From positions 116,381,741 to 116,445,740 of the forward strand of contig CM041465.1 of NCBI GenBank assembly GCA_023213395.1: a stretch of 64,000 nt of DNA, in the 5' to 3' direction. How positions within the stretch are numbered: position 1 is the stretch's first letter; each line of letters starts with the position of its first letter. The notes beneath the pieces are model-generated. The model did no database searches. It saw only the letters and a list, made by a program, of their open reading frames with translations, and was not told the DNA's origin. The DNA comes from Cycas panzhihuaensis (taxonomy: Eukaryota; Cycadophyta). A program made the position numbers and the translations under genes. Positions 1 through 11,357 of this stretch are shown piece by piece.

Positions 1-1483
1 ACCCTTTCTTCTCTTGCTCCATGCTCCTCTTGGGTTAATTAGGAGTTGGCGATCCTTAGGCCTATGCTGGATTATCAGTGTATGCAACCCCTTGCTGTGC
101 TAATTCTAGGATTGCATGACTCTTGTTCGGACCCCCGTAGTGTCCCTTGTATTGTTGGGTATCTCCTGATAACATTGGCAAGGGTTTGTGCACCTGATTA
201 CTGCCCATAGCAACTCCGCACCTTGGATATTTTTCTAGCACTTTGTCACTTTTATCCTTATGTTTCTTGGCTGTCATTAGTTGTCTCTACCTTTATCTTG
301 TTGTTCTAGAGAATTATATAGAGAACCCAGTGGAGGGTTAGCCATCCTGAGGCTTCCCTTCACTCTATTTTGCTTGATGTACATGCTTGCTTAAGAGAGG
401 ATTTTAGAGTTTTTTGCAGCAGTTGTTTTCCTAATATTTTAACACATACATTACACATATACTTACATATATATAGCTTGTCTTTTACAGCCCCTTCTTG
501 GAAGGAATAAGCCAGTGCATGTGTAGGTTGGTGTGGTGCCCTCGCAAAGGTATAAAACATCCAAATCCAAGTAAGATCTACCGTGTTTTTCCTTTGCTTC
601 TACTTTCTTCCATTCCACTTTCTTTTCACAAAGGGGAAAATAAGGAATCCCCCATTGTTCACGTTAAGACTTGGTTATGCATTTATAGATTGACGTAAGG
701 ACATGTGTTACGCATGGGTGAGGCCTCCCGTTGGCCGCTACATCCTCAGGTTACGTGCACCTTTCCTTTAGCCCCGCCCCTTCTCCCCTTTTTACTTTTA
801 TTCGAAATCTATGTTCTAGTTAAGTAGGTCATATAAAAGTAAAAAGGTAAATGGTATCATTTGTTTGCACTTGCATGCTTGCATGTCATATACTCAACTC
901 CTAGAGAAAAAGGATATTATAGGAAACTTCCTCTTCCCTTTCCTTTTCCTGTAAAACCTAACATACCTTTTTGGTTCATTCCATTTGATGTCGCTTACTT
1001 ATGTGTGTGACACCTATCCCCTTTTCCTTTCCTGTTTACTCCTTGAAATGTTAGAGGAAAATTTACCTTAGTTGTCTCCCTTACTCTCTCTCTCTCCCTC
1101 TCTTGGTCCTATTTATTTGGCTAAATAGCCAAGGGGAACCCAGCTACATCGTAGGCTCTCACCTATCTTGTCTACATTTATTTCCCTCCATCATAGGGAA
1201 ACCTTTGAGGACTCCTCTTCTACCCTTCTGACCATCCAAGGGTGGGAGGAGCTTCCTATCAAGTCTATCTAGGCTACCCTTCTTATATCCCCTCTCTCTC
1301 TCCTAGATTGGGGGGCCACTTCAAGGTAGTTGGGTATCATCTGTAGGTCCCGAACTCATGCTCTAGTGCACGGGGCACCCTATGTGATACTTTCTTTGCT
1401 TGTAGGTTTTCGCCTGCACCTTCGATATCACCATCGACCATCATCACTCCTACCGAGCTTAGTGATTATCCCGTAGACACGCA
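1..1483 (+). repeat. Long gypsy-family LTR, 3' part
   Basis: This segment is related to the 3' half of the long LTRs at 21072-23651 and 31745-34303. Shared landmarks occur in the same order: a block reading 'ccatccaagggtgggagg' (about 1225), 'tcccgaactc' (about 1347) and a terminal 'attatcccgtag' ending in CA at 1483. The start lies outside the window, so it may be a solo LTR or the 3' LTR of an element to the left. It is more AT-rich and diverged than the 21-34 kb copies. No coding sequence is supported; the short ORFs here are chance. Confidence 0.65.
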
Positions 1484-1619
1484 TCTAGAATCTATACATC
1501 ATATTATGTAGCATCATAATAATGGTACCTTAGTATTTTATAGTCTAATTATAATAATTGATCCTCTATTTCAGTAAACACTATGTCTTTAGTGATGATA
1601 ATCTTATGTTATAAAGGTA

Positions 1620-2330
1620 TAAAGACCTTATACCCTTTCTTATCTATAGGTTATCCAACAAAGATGCCTTTAAATGCCATATGTTGGAGTTTGTTTCTAT
1701 CTCCATCCAGTATATAGGCATAACACGTTGAACCAAATATTTTGAAGTGGTAGAAAGTAGGGGCATGTCTAGTCTATTTTTTATAAGGAGAAGTTCCTCC
1801 TTTAGATGGGATGACAACATTCATGCACTAAATAACTGTCCAAATTACTTTTGCCCACAAGTAAGTAGGTACATTTTTATAAACTAGCATAGCCTGATCC
1901 ATATTCATAATAGACCTATTCATACACTTGGCAACTCCATTATATTGGGGGATGCCTACTATTATAGTGTGATACTTGATGTTGTTGTCTTGTAGATAGG
2001 TTTCAAACTCAATAAAGGTATATTCTCTAGCATTATTTGTTCAGAGATATTTAATCTAATAATTTGACTCCTTTTCAATGTGAGCTTTAAAAGCTTTAAA
2101 GACACCAAATGCCTCATCTTTCTTGGTCAGAAAAACCATCCATACTTTCTTGGTAAAATCGTCAATGAAGGATATATAATATAATTTCTACTACAATGAT
2201 GGAATGGGCATTGGTCTACATGGATTAGAGTGTACCAATTAAAGAGGATGACTTAATTTCCACTGACTATTGGCAAAGGGCTATTTATAAGATTTGACTA
2301 TGATATAGGCTTCACATTTAAAGGGCTTGG
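1620..2330 (-). pseudogene. Copia integrase remnant
   Basis: The minus strand encodes a recognisable copia integrase core. Visible pieces include a stretch reading NNAREYTFIEF, where the second catalytic Asp region would lie, then GIPQYNGVAKCMNR (usually PQQNGVAERMNR). After these come the familiar YLWAKV and FGSTCYAYI segments and FKGIFVGYP. In functional copies the domain joins cDNA to host DNA. Here in-frame stops and substitutions at conserved positions (for example K for E in the VAE motif) show that it is dead. It lies directly downstream of the pre-integrase region on the same strand. Confidence 0.65.
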
Positions 2331-2899
2331 AGGAGAACTTGGGTAGACCTAGAAGGGTATAATAAAGATCTTTAAGTCACTTGATATAAACATGGCCTAT
2401 GCAAGCATGCTAAAGATCTTCTAAGGACAGCTTAGGGTATGTCAAAGTGGTATTAAAAGTAAAGTCTTTATCAATACAAGGGCTTTGAGCAAAACTGGCT
2501 TCAAAAGATAGGAAGTCATTCAACTTAAATAATTTACCAGTAAGATTTCCAATCAAGAATAACCTAGAGAGTTTGGTCATTTGCGGTAACACTAAGATCA
2601 AATCCATATAAGACAAGAGTAGATAAGGAGAGTAGGTTTTGTTTTAGATTAAGAATATATAGGATATTAAGTAATGTAAAGTCTTTCAAGCTTAGGAGTT
2701 TTAGGTGTATGTTTCCAATACCTTCGATTGATTATTGGGATTTGTCAACGATGTGAATGATACCATATATATTAAAATCAAATGTTTGATATAGATCCCA
2801 ATTGCAGGTCATATGATATGTCACTCTTATATCCATGATCCATAAGGAGATGTTTAAAGTTATATCATTTACAACTCCAAGAGGGGTTTGCATTAATGA

Positions 2900-4060
2900 T
2901 TTAAGATCACACGTGGCATAGCCACAATGAGCTTCAAAATACCTCTTAGTTTGATTAATGGTTCTTCCCTTAAGTCTTTGAATATGTATTTAAGTAAAAC
3001 CTATGCCACCAAATTATTCTTTATATATTTCATTAATATTATGAGCCTTATATTTCAATTGAAACTTAGGCAACTTATATGTAGGTATACGATAATCCTT
3101 TGCAAGGTGTCATTTTTTATTATACCTTTCGCACATGATAATTTCATTTCCAGTTCTTGAAGTACTAGTTTGGCCTAATTATCTTGTATTAAAAGGTGTT
3201 GCTTTGCCTTAAGACTATCTAGGTTGCTATTATTAAGGGTTTTATTAACCTTGTGGCTAATTTCCTTTACCTCATCCTCTACCTCTTACTTGGTTATTTG
3301 CTCTACCACAAGAGAGACCTTGATTCTTTGAGAAACATACTTCTTCTTCCATATCAAAAGTTGCATCTAGAAGAGGATCTGAAGTTACAAATTTTATGTA
3401 AAAGGTCTTATCAAATTCTATAAACTCCTCTATAAGAGCTTCAAAGTTAAGTGCCTTTAATGTTCCACTTGATTGAAGACTCTCAAATAAGTTATTATAG
3501 TTAGGTACATATAAACAAGACTATATGAGGAATGCCTATGTAATACATTAGGTCTTAAAATCTTTGTCTATTACTTGTTTGATTAGTCGAAGGAGGTTGA
3601 TTATTTCATATGCACGTCCTTTTGGCATCTTCATCTTATTTATCTTTAAGACTAGATGAATAAATTCAAGGCCAAATTTTACATAGAAATTCTTTTTAAG
3701 AACCTCGAGGACTTTCTAGGTTGTATCGTATTACTCTTCATTAATCAAGTTGTACAAGGAGTGATCAGTAACTAATAGAATTCCTATGCGAATCTTCTCA
3801 TTAACTATCTCCCATTATAATTTAGTTCTGGCATCTATAGTAGCTATTGGAGTGATTCTACTAGAAGTAGATATTGCAGTTGTTACAGGTATGATGGGTG
3901 TAGGCTACAAGTAGGCTCTCTAAAGGTCTTCATACTTTGTAGCATTTTTAACTCTAGTGTATCACAAATCCTAATTTTCTTTGACTTTTAATATGTAGTT
4001 GGCATTCTACTTGAATTGAGATGATATGGTGATGATGAAGAAGTAGAAGAGATGATAGAA
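2900..4060 (-). pseudogene. Copia gag remnant with broken zinc knuckle
   Basis: The minus strand of this stretch is compatible with a copia Gag (capsid-like, RNA-packaging protein). Around 3085-3140 it reads CERYNKK, a stop, then HLAKDY. This is a CCHC zinc knuckle in which two of the Cys have become Tyr and the Gly before His has become a stop. The upstream capsid part (3300-4050) is only loosely readable because of stops and shifts. The call rests on the knuckle and on its position upstream of the integrase remnant. Confidence 0.45.
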
Positions 4061-4100
4061 GTATGTACTACTAATGCATGTGGCTAGTATGCCTAGTGCA

Positions 4101-4550
4101 ACAGGGATGAAATATAATTAAGTAGTAAGCAATGATAATAGGTCACTAACACTTGTGGCAAATGCTCATGATGTAGTAGGGTTTGATGATATGTATAAAT
4201 GGCAATATAAGGATCGCAAGGATAAATAATGTGTCAAGTGATCACTAAATTAAGATTATACCTATGTGGAAGCTAGCATGTGGGTGCACATAACTAAAAA
4301 ACTAAGTCTGATATAGGATTTATGATCAAACACAAACTTTTATTTCAAGTCCAAAGTAGGTGAGGTGTTGATGCTTAAGGGGGCTTCTAGTATACGTATT
4401 AGGGCCTTCACCCATGATACTCGCATCTATGCTTGATGATAAAATCTAAGTCATAGTAGAGCCCTGGTACTCCCAATCCTCATCTAGTTCACCAGTGAGC
4501 AACTATATACCTCCTTTGAAGAGCCAAATGGTATGTGTATATTCCATGTG
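4101..4550. other. Unassigned AT-rich stretch
   Basis: No ORF, LTR end or PBS is convincing here. It probably represents the 5' leader of the minus-strand copia fragment to its left, but there is no direct proof. Confidence 0.3.
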
Positions 4551-4680
4551 TTAGATAATGTGACAATAATTTTTTGAAGGCTAAAATTTTGACAGGTTGG
4601 CAGCACAGTTTCCCCCCCAAACTTCCATAAGGGATTTTAAGGGGGGTGGGAGCTCCTCTTAGCTAGGGGGATATGGGGGC
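4551..4680 (+). other. Copy of PPT-proximal copia sequence plus G/C-run patch
   Basis: 4551-4580 (beginning ttagataatgtgacaataat) resembles 9254-9283, the internal sequence just before the 3' LTR of the neighbouring element (ttagataatatgacaacatt). It is followed by a patch of C and G runs that abuts the 5' LTR. This could be the remains of another copy's 3' end. Confidence 0.35.
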
Positions 4681-5207
4681 TATTAGAATGCCCCCCACAA
4701 AGTGGGGGTTTGGGGGCGATAGCCCCTGACCCAAAAAACCAGTACTGAAAAGCATACTAAATTGTAAAAAGAATCAAGATCGTTCACTCAAAATACCCTA
4801 GATTCTATGGTTAAGATTTGTGCCTTGTATGACTCTCTCATATAGCCCAATTTATAGTGTTTTTTCATTATGTTGATGGTGTTTGATATATTGGATGTAC
4901 TATGAGGAGTTGGGTGGCTAGTTGTTATTGCTATGAGCATTCTACTACAGATTGTATATATTTATCTATTCATTAATAATAAAAATTGATACCTTTCCTG
5001 TGTGGATGTTTCTATAGTATATTATTAGGATTTTACCACATTATATTATGTGTATATATGATGCTTAGCTTTATTATTCATTTTATTATATTATCTCTAG
5101 TTTAAGAACTTGTATGTTAAATTTTAGTTTTGATTCTTGTAACTAGTTATAAAATAGTTTAGATCTTAGTGGTAATTTCATGTTATTAGGACCTTGTCTT
5201 CTCAATA
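4681..5207 (+). repeat. 5' LTR of copia element (527 bp)
   Basis: It matches 9295-9821 along its whole length. The expected TG start reads TA here, and it ends in ATA where the 3' LTR has ACA. Near its start are two consecutive perfect inverted repeats: CCCCCAC/GTGGGGG (4692-4708) and GGGGC/GCCCC (4713-4726). Both are decayed in the 3' LTR. Confidence 0.9.
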
Positions 5208-5209
5208 AG

Positions 5210-5223
5210 TGGTATTAGAGCCA
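5210..5223 (+). other. Primer-binding site, initiator tRNA-Met type
   Basis: TGGTATTAGAGCCA lies two bases after the LTR and matches the complement of the plant initiator tRNA-Met 3' end except for one C-to-T change. It primes minus-strand cDNA synthesis. Confidence 0.85.
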
Positions 5224-5286
5224 CTTTTATTTTTACAGCGAGTTTGTGAAGGTTTTGGTATCGGCTTTTTCTATACCAAATAGTGA

Positions 5287-6083
5287 AATTGGCAAATGCA
5301 AAGTTTGAGGTGGAGAAATTTAATGGTAATAATAACTTCCAGTTCTAGAAGTTGAAAATGTATGATGTCCTAGTACAACAAGGTTTGTACAGAGCTCTTG
5401 CAAGTAAATCGAAGAAACCCACAAGGATGGACGATGATGAATGGGATGATTTAGACAAAAGGGCTCTTAGCACAATATGATTGTGCTTAGTAGATAAAGT
5501 TCTATTTAACATCACATGGGAGCAGACAGTAGCAGGATTATTAATCTGGTTGGAAGGCTTGTATATGACCAAATCAGTGATGAATCAAATCTATTTGAAG
5601 AGGCAATTATACTCATTACAAATAAAGGAACGTATAAAAATTGTTGACCATTTAAATATTTTCAATACTCTTATTTGTCAGTTGGCTAGTATCGATGTCA
5701 TAATTAAGGAAGAGGAGAAGGTTGTTACCTTGTTATGTTCATTACCAAAATCCAACAATAATATTATCACCTCAATTAGTTTTAGCAATACAGATGAATT
5801 AAACTATAATTCTATTATAAGTGCCTTGCTAATGGAATAAGTGAGGAGGAAGTCTAGTCTTGAAACCTCCACACCAGAAGCTATGACATCAAGGGGTAGA
5901 ATAATTAAGAGAGGACAAAGCTCTAGGAATATATCGAGGTCAGAGTTAAAAGGCAAGAAGAGAAAGATCAAATGTTGGCACTATAATAAGATAGGTCACC
6001 CCAAGAAGGATTGCAACAAAAGGAAGGAGTTCTAGAAAAAGGAAGATCCTGCCAAGGAGGCTAATCAGGTGGAGTCGAATTAA
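5287..6083 (+). pseudogene. gag: Copia gag pseudogene
   Basis: The frame runs from about 5287 through the capsid-like UBN2/DUF4219-type region to a zinc knuckle near 5971-6014 (CWHYNKIGHPKKDC, with the second Cys changed to Tyr). The opening motif KFEVEKFNGNNNF is where plant copia Gag normally starts. Stops interrupt it at the expected Trp of the first motif (tag in ttctagaag), at a CGA-to-TGA site near 5478 and at 5838. The uninterrupted stretch 5481-5840 carries LYMTKSVMNQIYLKRQLY, typical of copia Gag. It would form the particle and bind element RNA. Protease follows directly. Confidence 0.85.
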
Positions 6084-6101
6084 GGTAAGAATAATGATAT
6101 C

Positions 6102-6665
6102 TTGGTTGCTTGTAATGTTTTCTATTATAACCATGATTGGTTATTAGATTCGGGTGCTTCACACCACATATGTCCACATAAGAGTTGGTTCTCATCATAC
6201 CAACCTCTTAATGGTTGTGATGTGCTTATGGGAAATGAAGTTTCTTATAAGATATTGGGCATTGGTATCATTAGAATTAAAATATTCAATGGTGTAGTGA
6301 GAACATTAACTGAAGTTAGACATGTACCTAATCTGAAAAAGAATCTCATTTCCTTAAGTGAACTAGATTTTGGTGGTTATAAGTACATAGGTCATGAAGG
6401 ATTCTTAAAGGTGTCAAAGGGTGCCTTGGTTGTTATGAAAGCCTTAAAGAAAGGAAACCTTTACATTTTAGTGGGAAGTACATATGTCAGCCATGCAACT
6501 ATAGCATTAAAGACTGGAGAAGATCCAGATCAGCTATGGCATCAGAGACTTGGGCACGTGAGTGAGAGAGGACTTAAGGTGCTAATGAACCATAAGCTAC
6601 TTCCTAACTTACAACTTTTAGATTTGGCTTTTTGCAAACATTATATTTTTTTGAAAGCAATGTAG
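6102..6665 (+). pseudogene. Copia protease and pre-integrase segment
   Basis: This is the longest intact reading stretch of the element (187 codons). It has WLLDSGASHHIC, the copia aspartic protease active site (DSGA), near residues 12-23, and continues through VRHVPNLKKNLISL. The pre-integrase motif LWHQRLGHVSERGLKVL follows near residues 144-160. The stretch ends just after the pre-integrase cysteine region, where Cys has been lost. Protease would cleave the Gag-Pol polyprotein. It is continuous with gag upstream and integrase downstream, both broken. Confidence 0.85.
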
Positions 6666-7420
6666 ACTCAAGTTTAAAGTAGAGAGTCATACTAGTAAAA
6701 GTATTTGGGATTATGTACATTCAGATGTGTGGGGACCAGCCAGGGCCCCTATAATACCTTATGGAGGATCATTGTACTTTATCACATTTATAGATGATTG
6801 CTCCAGAAAGATATGAGTATATTTTTTAAAATAGAAATCTGAAGTTTAGTCTGTTTAAGTAGTTCAAGGATGTAGTTAAGAAGAGCATTGGCAAGTTAAT
6901 CAAATGTTTAAGAACTGACAATGGAGGTGAGTCCAACTCCTTAGAGTTTGAGAACTATTATAGATAAGCTAGGATCAAAATGCATAAGACCACTAGCTAT
7001 ACTCTGAAGCAGAATAGTATAGCTGAGTGCATGAATAAGACACTCTTAGAAAGAGTAAGAAGCATGCTAAGTAATGTAGGAGTGGAGCAGGGCTTATGGG
7101 CATAAGCTATTCAAATAACTTGCTATTTGGTAAACAGGTCACCATCACTTGCAATAAATTACAAGATTCCTGAAGAGGTATGGACTTAACATCTATGTGA
7201 CTATTCAAATTTAAAAGTTTTTAGTTATGATGCTTATGCCTTGACTGATAAAAGTCAATGTTCAAAGTTAGACCAAAAATCTAAGAGATGTATCTTTGTT
7301 GGTTATGGTGATAGAGATGGTATGAAGGGATACAGGTTGTGGGATCCTACTACCCACAAAATCACTATTAATAAAGATGTTGTATTTGATGAGACTCCCT
7401 TTTTAAAATCAGACAGTTGA
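6666..7420 (+). pseudogene. Copia integrase pseudogene
   Basis: Readable in pieces across several frames: HSDVWGPA near 6718 (first catalytic Asp), FITFIDDCSRK (second conserved Asp motif), LRTDNGGE near 6910 (catalytic DNGGE) and SIAECMNKTLLERVRSML (catalytic Glu motif, normally GVAERMN). KSKRCIFVGYGD closes the domain. Frameshifts near 6830 and many in-frame TAGs disable it. It would insert cDNA into host DNA. Confidence 0.8.
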
Positions 7421-7669
7421 AGTAAAATAGGAGCAAAAAGTTGAACATCAGTAGGTCAAGTTTGAAATCCAACCATCTTTAGAAACAAAAGAGCTGGAAG
7501 ATCTTTCTAAATATGAATCTGCAGTAGATTTATAGGAGTATATGGACACTCCTCCACCAACTGTTAGAAGATCTACATGAGTTAGTCATCCACCTAACAA
7601 GTGCATCCCTTCTATTTCTATTGCTTTGGTTTCTAATGATGGTGACCCTACATATTATTAGGAAGTCAT

Positions 7670-8420
7670 AGATGATATTCATAGTGAGAAGTGGAAAAGG
7701 GCTATGCAAGAAGAGATAGATGCTCTGAAGAAAAATAATTCATAGGACTTGGTAAAACTTCCACATGGTAGGAAGATTATTAGTTACAGGTGGGTTTTTA
7801 AGAAGAAAATAGATGTTGATTGAAAGACTGACAAATATAGGGCAAGATTGGTGGCTAAAGGCTTTACATAGAAAACAGGTATTAATTTTTATGAGATCTT
7901 TTTACCAGTTGTCAAACTTGTTTTAATTTGAGTTTTGTTAGCATTAATAACTTCTCTTGAATTGGAGTTGGAGTAGTTAGATATAAAAATAACTTTTTTA
8001 TATGGAGATTTAAATGAGGAGATCTATATGGATCAACCGGAAGGGTTCGTATAGGATGGTGAAAAAATACTTATTTGCAGGCTTAGGAAATCATTATATG
8101 GCCTGAAGCAATCACCCAGGCAATGGTACAAGAAGTTTGATGCCTTCATGGAGAGCTAAAATTTTAAAAGAAGTGAGTATGATCATTGTATTTACTTTAA
8201 ATTCTTGGACAATGTCTTATTCATTATCTTGGTATTATATGTTGATGACATGATGGTCGTAAGCAAGAGCATGGCAGAAATTAATAAGTTAAAGGCTCAA
8301 TTAACTAGAACTTTTGATATGAAGGATCTAGGAGCTACAAAACAAATCCTAGGTATGGAAATACATAGAGATAGGAAAAATGGTAAGCTATGGTTATCAC
8401 AGTAGGAATATGTGGAGAAG
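7670..8420 (+). pseudogene. Copia reverse transcriptase pseudogene
   Basis: RT begins near EVIDDIHSEKWKRAMQEEIDAL and continues with the expected segments YRARLVAKGF and IYMDQPEGFV. These are followed by [16 protein letters not shown] and the catalytic YVDDMMVVS near 8233. At least seven in-frame TAG or TGA codons interrupt it, several at positions that are Gln in related proteins (for example before KTGINF and in the Leu-Glu-Leu-Glu-Gln run). The YVDD box itself is intact. It would copy element RNA to DNA. Confidence 0.88.
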
Positions 8421-8734
8421 GTGCTAACTAGGTTTGGTATGGCAAATGTGAAACCAGTAAGTATCCTGTTAGCTTCCCATTTCAAGCTTTCTTTGAGTAT
8501 GAGTCCTAGTAATGAAGAAGAAAAGGATTATATATCTTGTGTGCCTTATACTAGTGTAATAGGAAGTTTGATGTATTCCATAGTATTTACAAGACCTGAC
8601 ATTTCACATGTAGTTAGCGTAGTTAGTAGGTTTATGGAAAATCCAATAAAGGAACATTAGGCAGCTATGAAATAGGTGCTTCAATATTTGAGAGGTACAA
8701 GTGACTATTCCATCACCTTTGGAGGTACAAGTAA

Positions 8735-9140
8735 TCAAGTTTGTGGATATACTGATTCAAACTTTGTAGGAGATTTAGATAAGAGAAGGTCTACTTCAGG
8801 TTATATATTCACTCTTACAAATGGTCTAGTTAGTTAGATATCAAAATTATAGAGTACAATTATATTATTGACTACAAAAGCTAAATATGTTGCTGCAGCA
8901 CATACTTGTGAAGAAGTAATTTAGTTATAGGGTCTATTGGTTGATCTTGGAAGGAAAAAAGAAAAGGTAAAGGTATTTTGTGACAATCAAAGTGCCATTT
9001 ACTTAGCAAAGAATCTAGCTTATCATAGTAGGACAAAGCATATTGCTCTTAAGTACTATTTTGTTAGACAGGTTGTAGAAGCAAGTGGAGTGGCACTTGA
9101 GAAGGTTAACACAAATAGAATTATATTAATATGTTTATAA
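8735..9140 (+). pseudogene. Copia RNase H pseudogene
   Basis: The segment reads YTDSNFVGDLDKRRSTSGYIF, then stops at two Trp/Gln positions. It resumes with VFCDNQSAIYLAKNLAYHSRTKHI (the last 204 bp are open, 8937-9140). TDS and CDNQSA are the copia RNase H catalytic Asp motifs. It ends shortly before the purine tract, as expected for copia. It would remove the RNA strand during reverse transcription. Confidence 0.85.
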
Positions 9141-9277
9141 AACCAGTACTATTAGAGAAGTTCAAATGGTGTTTAACTTCTCTTGGCTTGTAGAAAAGGT
9201 GATGAATGGTCTAGGAAAGGTATCAGGTATATTGTTGTCAAGATGGAGATTATTAGATAATATGACAACATTGTTTT

Positions 9278-9294
9278 AAAGGAGGGTACGTGGG
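9278..9294 (+). other. Polypurine tract
   Basis: AAAGGAGGGTACGTGGG lies directly before the 3' LTR and would prime plus-strand synthesis. Confidence 0.7.
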
Positions 9295-9821
9295 TGTTGG
9301 AATACTCCCCATAAAGAAGGGGTTTCGGGGTAATAGCTCCTAATCCAAAAAGCTAGTACTGAAAAACATACTAAATTGTAAAGAGAGTCATGGTCGTTTA
9401 CTCAAAATATCCTAGATTCTATGGTCAAGATTTGTGCCTTGTATGACTCTCTCATATACCTCAATTTAGGGAGTTTTTTTATTATGTTGATGGTGTTTGA
9501 TGTATTGGATATACTGTGAGGAGTTGGGTGGCTGGTTGTTGTTACTGTGAGTATTTTGGTACATATTGTATATATTTCTCTATTCATTAATAATAAAGAT
9601 CGATACCTTTCCTGTGTGGATATTTCCCTAGTATACTACTAGGGTTTTACCACGTTATATTGGGTATATATATGATGCTTGGATTTCTTATTCATTTTAT
9701 TGTATTATCTCTAGTTTAAGAACTTGTATGTTAAATTTTAGTTTCGATTCCTGTAACTAGTTACAAAATAGTTTAGATCTTGGTGGCAATTTCAAGTTAT
9801 TGGGACCTTGTCTTCTCAACA
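9295..9821 (+). repeat. 3' LTR of copia element (527 bp)
   Basis: It starts with TGTTGGAATACTCCCC and ends with CTCAACA, and pairs with 4681-5207. Differences from the 5' LTR are mostly transitions. Confidence 0.9.
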
Positions 9822-11343
9822 CCATAGCTATAACAGATATTAGACCAAGCATATTTTAATCTTAATTAAAGTTTTTAATTTTCTAGGGTAGTTATTAAGA
9901 TTATCCTTGATTGGAGGTTGTAAGTATGGCTAACCTATCCCTCCACCACTATTTCGGTTAAAACTAGACCCAATATGAAACTCACACCTCCCTTAGGGCC
10001 CAAACTTTAGCCAACCATGGTTTATTTCAACTAAGTGAGTGTGCACACAAGTCAAGAAATGGCAATATAAATCGTACAGGATGAGATTCCTTTTAGGAAA
10101 TAATGCAAGTTATTTCTGAATAACTAAAAACTAAAATAGAAAGATGCCAAATATATTTTCTTATCTTTTATGCTTACTTTATTGTTGTTGCTACTTTATA
10201 TGTTTCTTTATGCTATATGTAAAAATAAAAAGAGCATGCTAGATTTAGCAAGGGAACTAGATGTTTTTTCTGATCTAAGGTTTTCCTTGCCTTAGTATAA
10301 TATTTCAAAATATAATTTTAGAAATTCTAATACAAAAGCCATAAAGGTCTAAAAAGTATATTAACTTGCCACTAAAATACTAATTTTTTTAAATCTAGAT
10401 GCATGTTATTTTACCCTATTTTGTGATTTTTTTTTACAAAATTTATAAATTATAATATATAGAAAAAAATTTGTAAAAATTATAAATATAGAAGTCTCAA
10501 TGATGGAATTTGAATTTATGATCGAAGAAAAATGTGTTTAGAATGTTATTTTTGATAAGATAGCAAAGTCAAATTTCTGAAAAGGTGTAAATTTTTTTTT
10601 TTACCTGAAAAAAGTATAAAAGTAAAATCTTGCCAAATTCATCGTCTCAGAATCCAAACTTTAATATGTCAAAAGTTTTATATTAATACATACATCAACT
10701 TTTCTTTCTACTTCATCTCTAAAAATAGCTAAAAATTTACCTGAAACACCCTCGCAATGTCTTTTGTGGGATTGAGGAAGTAAATTCAACATTTGTTAGA
10801 AAATTGCAAAGATATCATTAACTGGTGGATGCCATTTGATGAAATTTATCTCAAAATGCTATAGAGACATAAATCTACTAAATATCTCAAAAATAACTTT
10901 TAGATTTTCAACTTATATTTAAAGGATTTCATTGAGAAAAGTGCTCTAAGTCACTCATCTACAAATTTTAAATTTTTGTTTCAACTAAAATTGACTGTTG
11001 TAGGTTGAATCTAAAGCTACTCTAAAAGACAAAAATGATCCTCTTGGCAATGTCACTCTACATACTAAATTTCATTAAAGTCTGAAATGGTTAAATTTTT
11101 CATAAAATTTTAGGCCTTTAATGCTTCTGAGCTAATTCTGACAACCAAACGGTTTTAAAAATTTATCATTTTCACCTCTAAAATTTTACACACATAGAAA
11201 AAGTGGTAACATATAAAATAATATAATTTTAAGCTTTCTAATACAAAAGAAAGTTCTCAAATAAGCTCTCAACCTTATATAAATTATTATGGAGAAGCGT
11301 TAATGGCTCTGTGCAAGCTTAGTGGGGAAATATGGCCAACAAT
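9822..11343. other. AT-rich unassigned DNA, probable leader of a minus-strand LTR element
   Basis: No ORF or protein motif was seen. Its position left of a minus-strand PBS at 11344 suggests that at least the right part is the non-coding leader of a retroelement read on the minus strand. A partner LTR on the left was not found. Confidence 0.3.
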
Positions 11344-11357
11344 AGCTCTAATACCAA
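11344..11357 (-). other. Minus-strand primer-binding site
   Basis: The reverse complement reads TTGGTATTAGAGCT, the same initiator tRNA-Met signature as other PBSs in this window. It implies a minus-strand 5' LTR immediately to the right. Confidence 0.55.

Larger units (their letters stand above)
1484..4100 (-). mobile_element. Truncated Ty1/copia fragment
   Basis: Reading the minus strand from about 4100 down to 1484 gives degraded copia gag, zinc knuckle, pre-integrase and integrase, in that order. RT and RNase H are absent because homology stops at the LTR end at 1483. No LTR or clear PBS was found at its right end. The body is very AT-rich, with many in-frame stops and shifts. Confidence 0.6.
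4681..9821 (+). mobile_element. Full-length degenerate Ty1/copia element (Tork/TNT1-like)
   Basis: Two 527-bp direct repeats (4681-5207 and 9295-9821) flank gag, protease, integrase, RT and RNase H in copia order. The PBS adjoins the 5' LTR and a purine tract precedes the 3' LTR. The flanking bases do not give an obvious 5-bp target duplication. The coding region contains dozens of in-frame stops, mostly TAG where Gln or Trp is expected, so the element is inactive. Gag resembles Tork/TNT1-type copia in its opening motif (KFEVEKFNGNNNF) and overall spacing; that clade call is inference from motif style. Confidence 0.9.

Noticed and set aside
5287-9140. Possible genetic-code change (TAG read as Gln)
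   Set aside because: TAG also replaces Trp, TGA and TAA stops occur, and frameshifts are present. The pattern is decay of a dead element.
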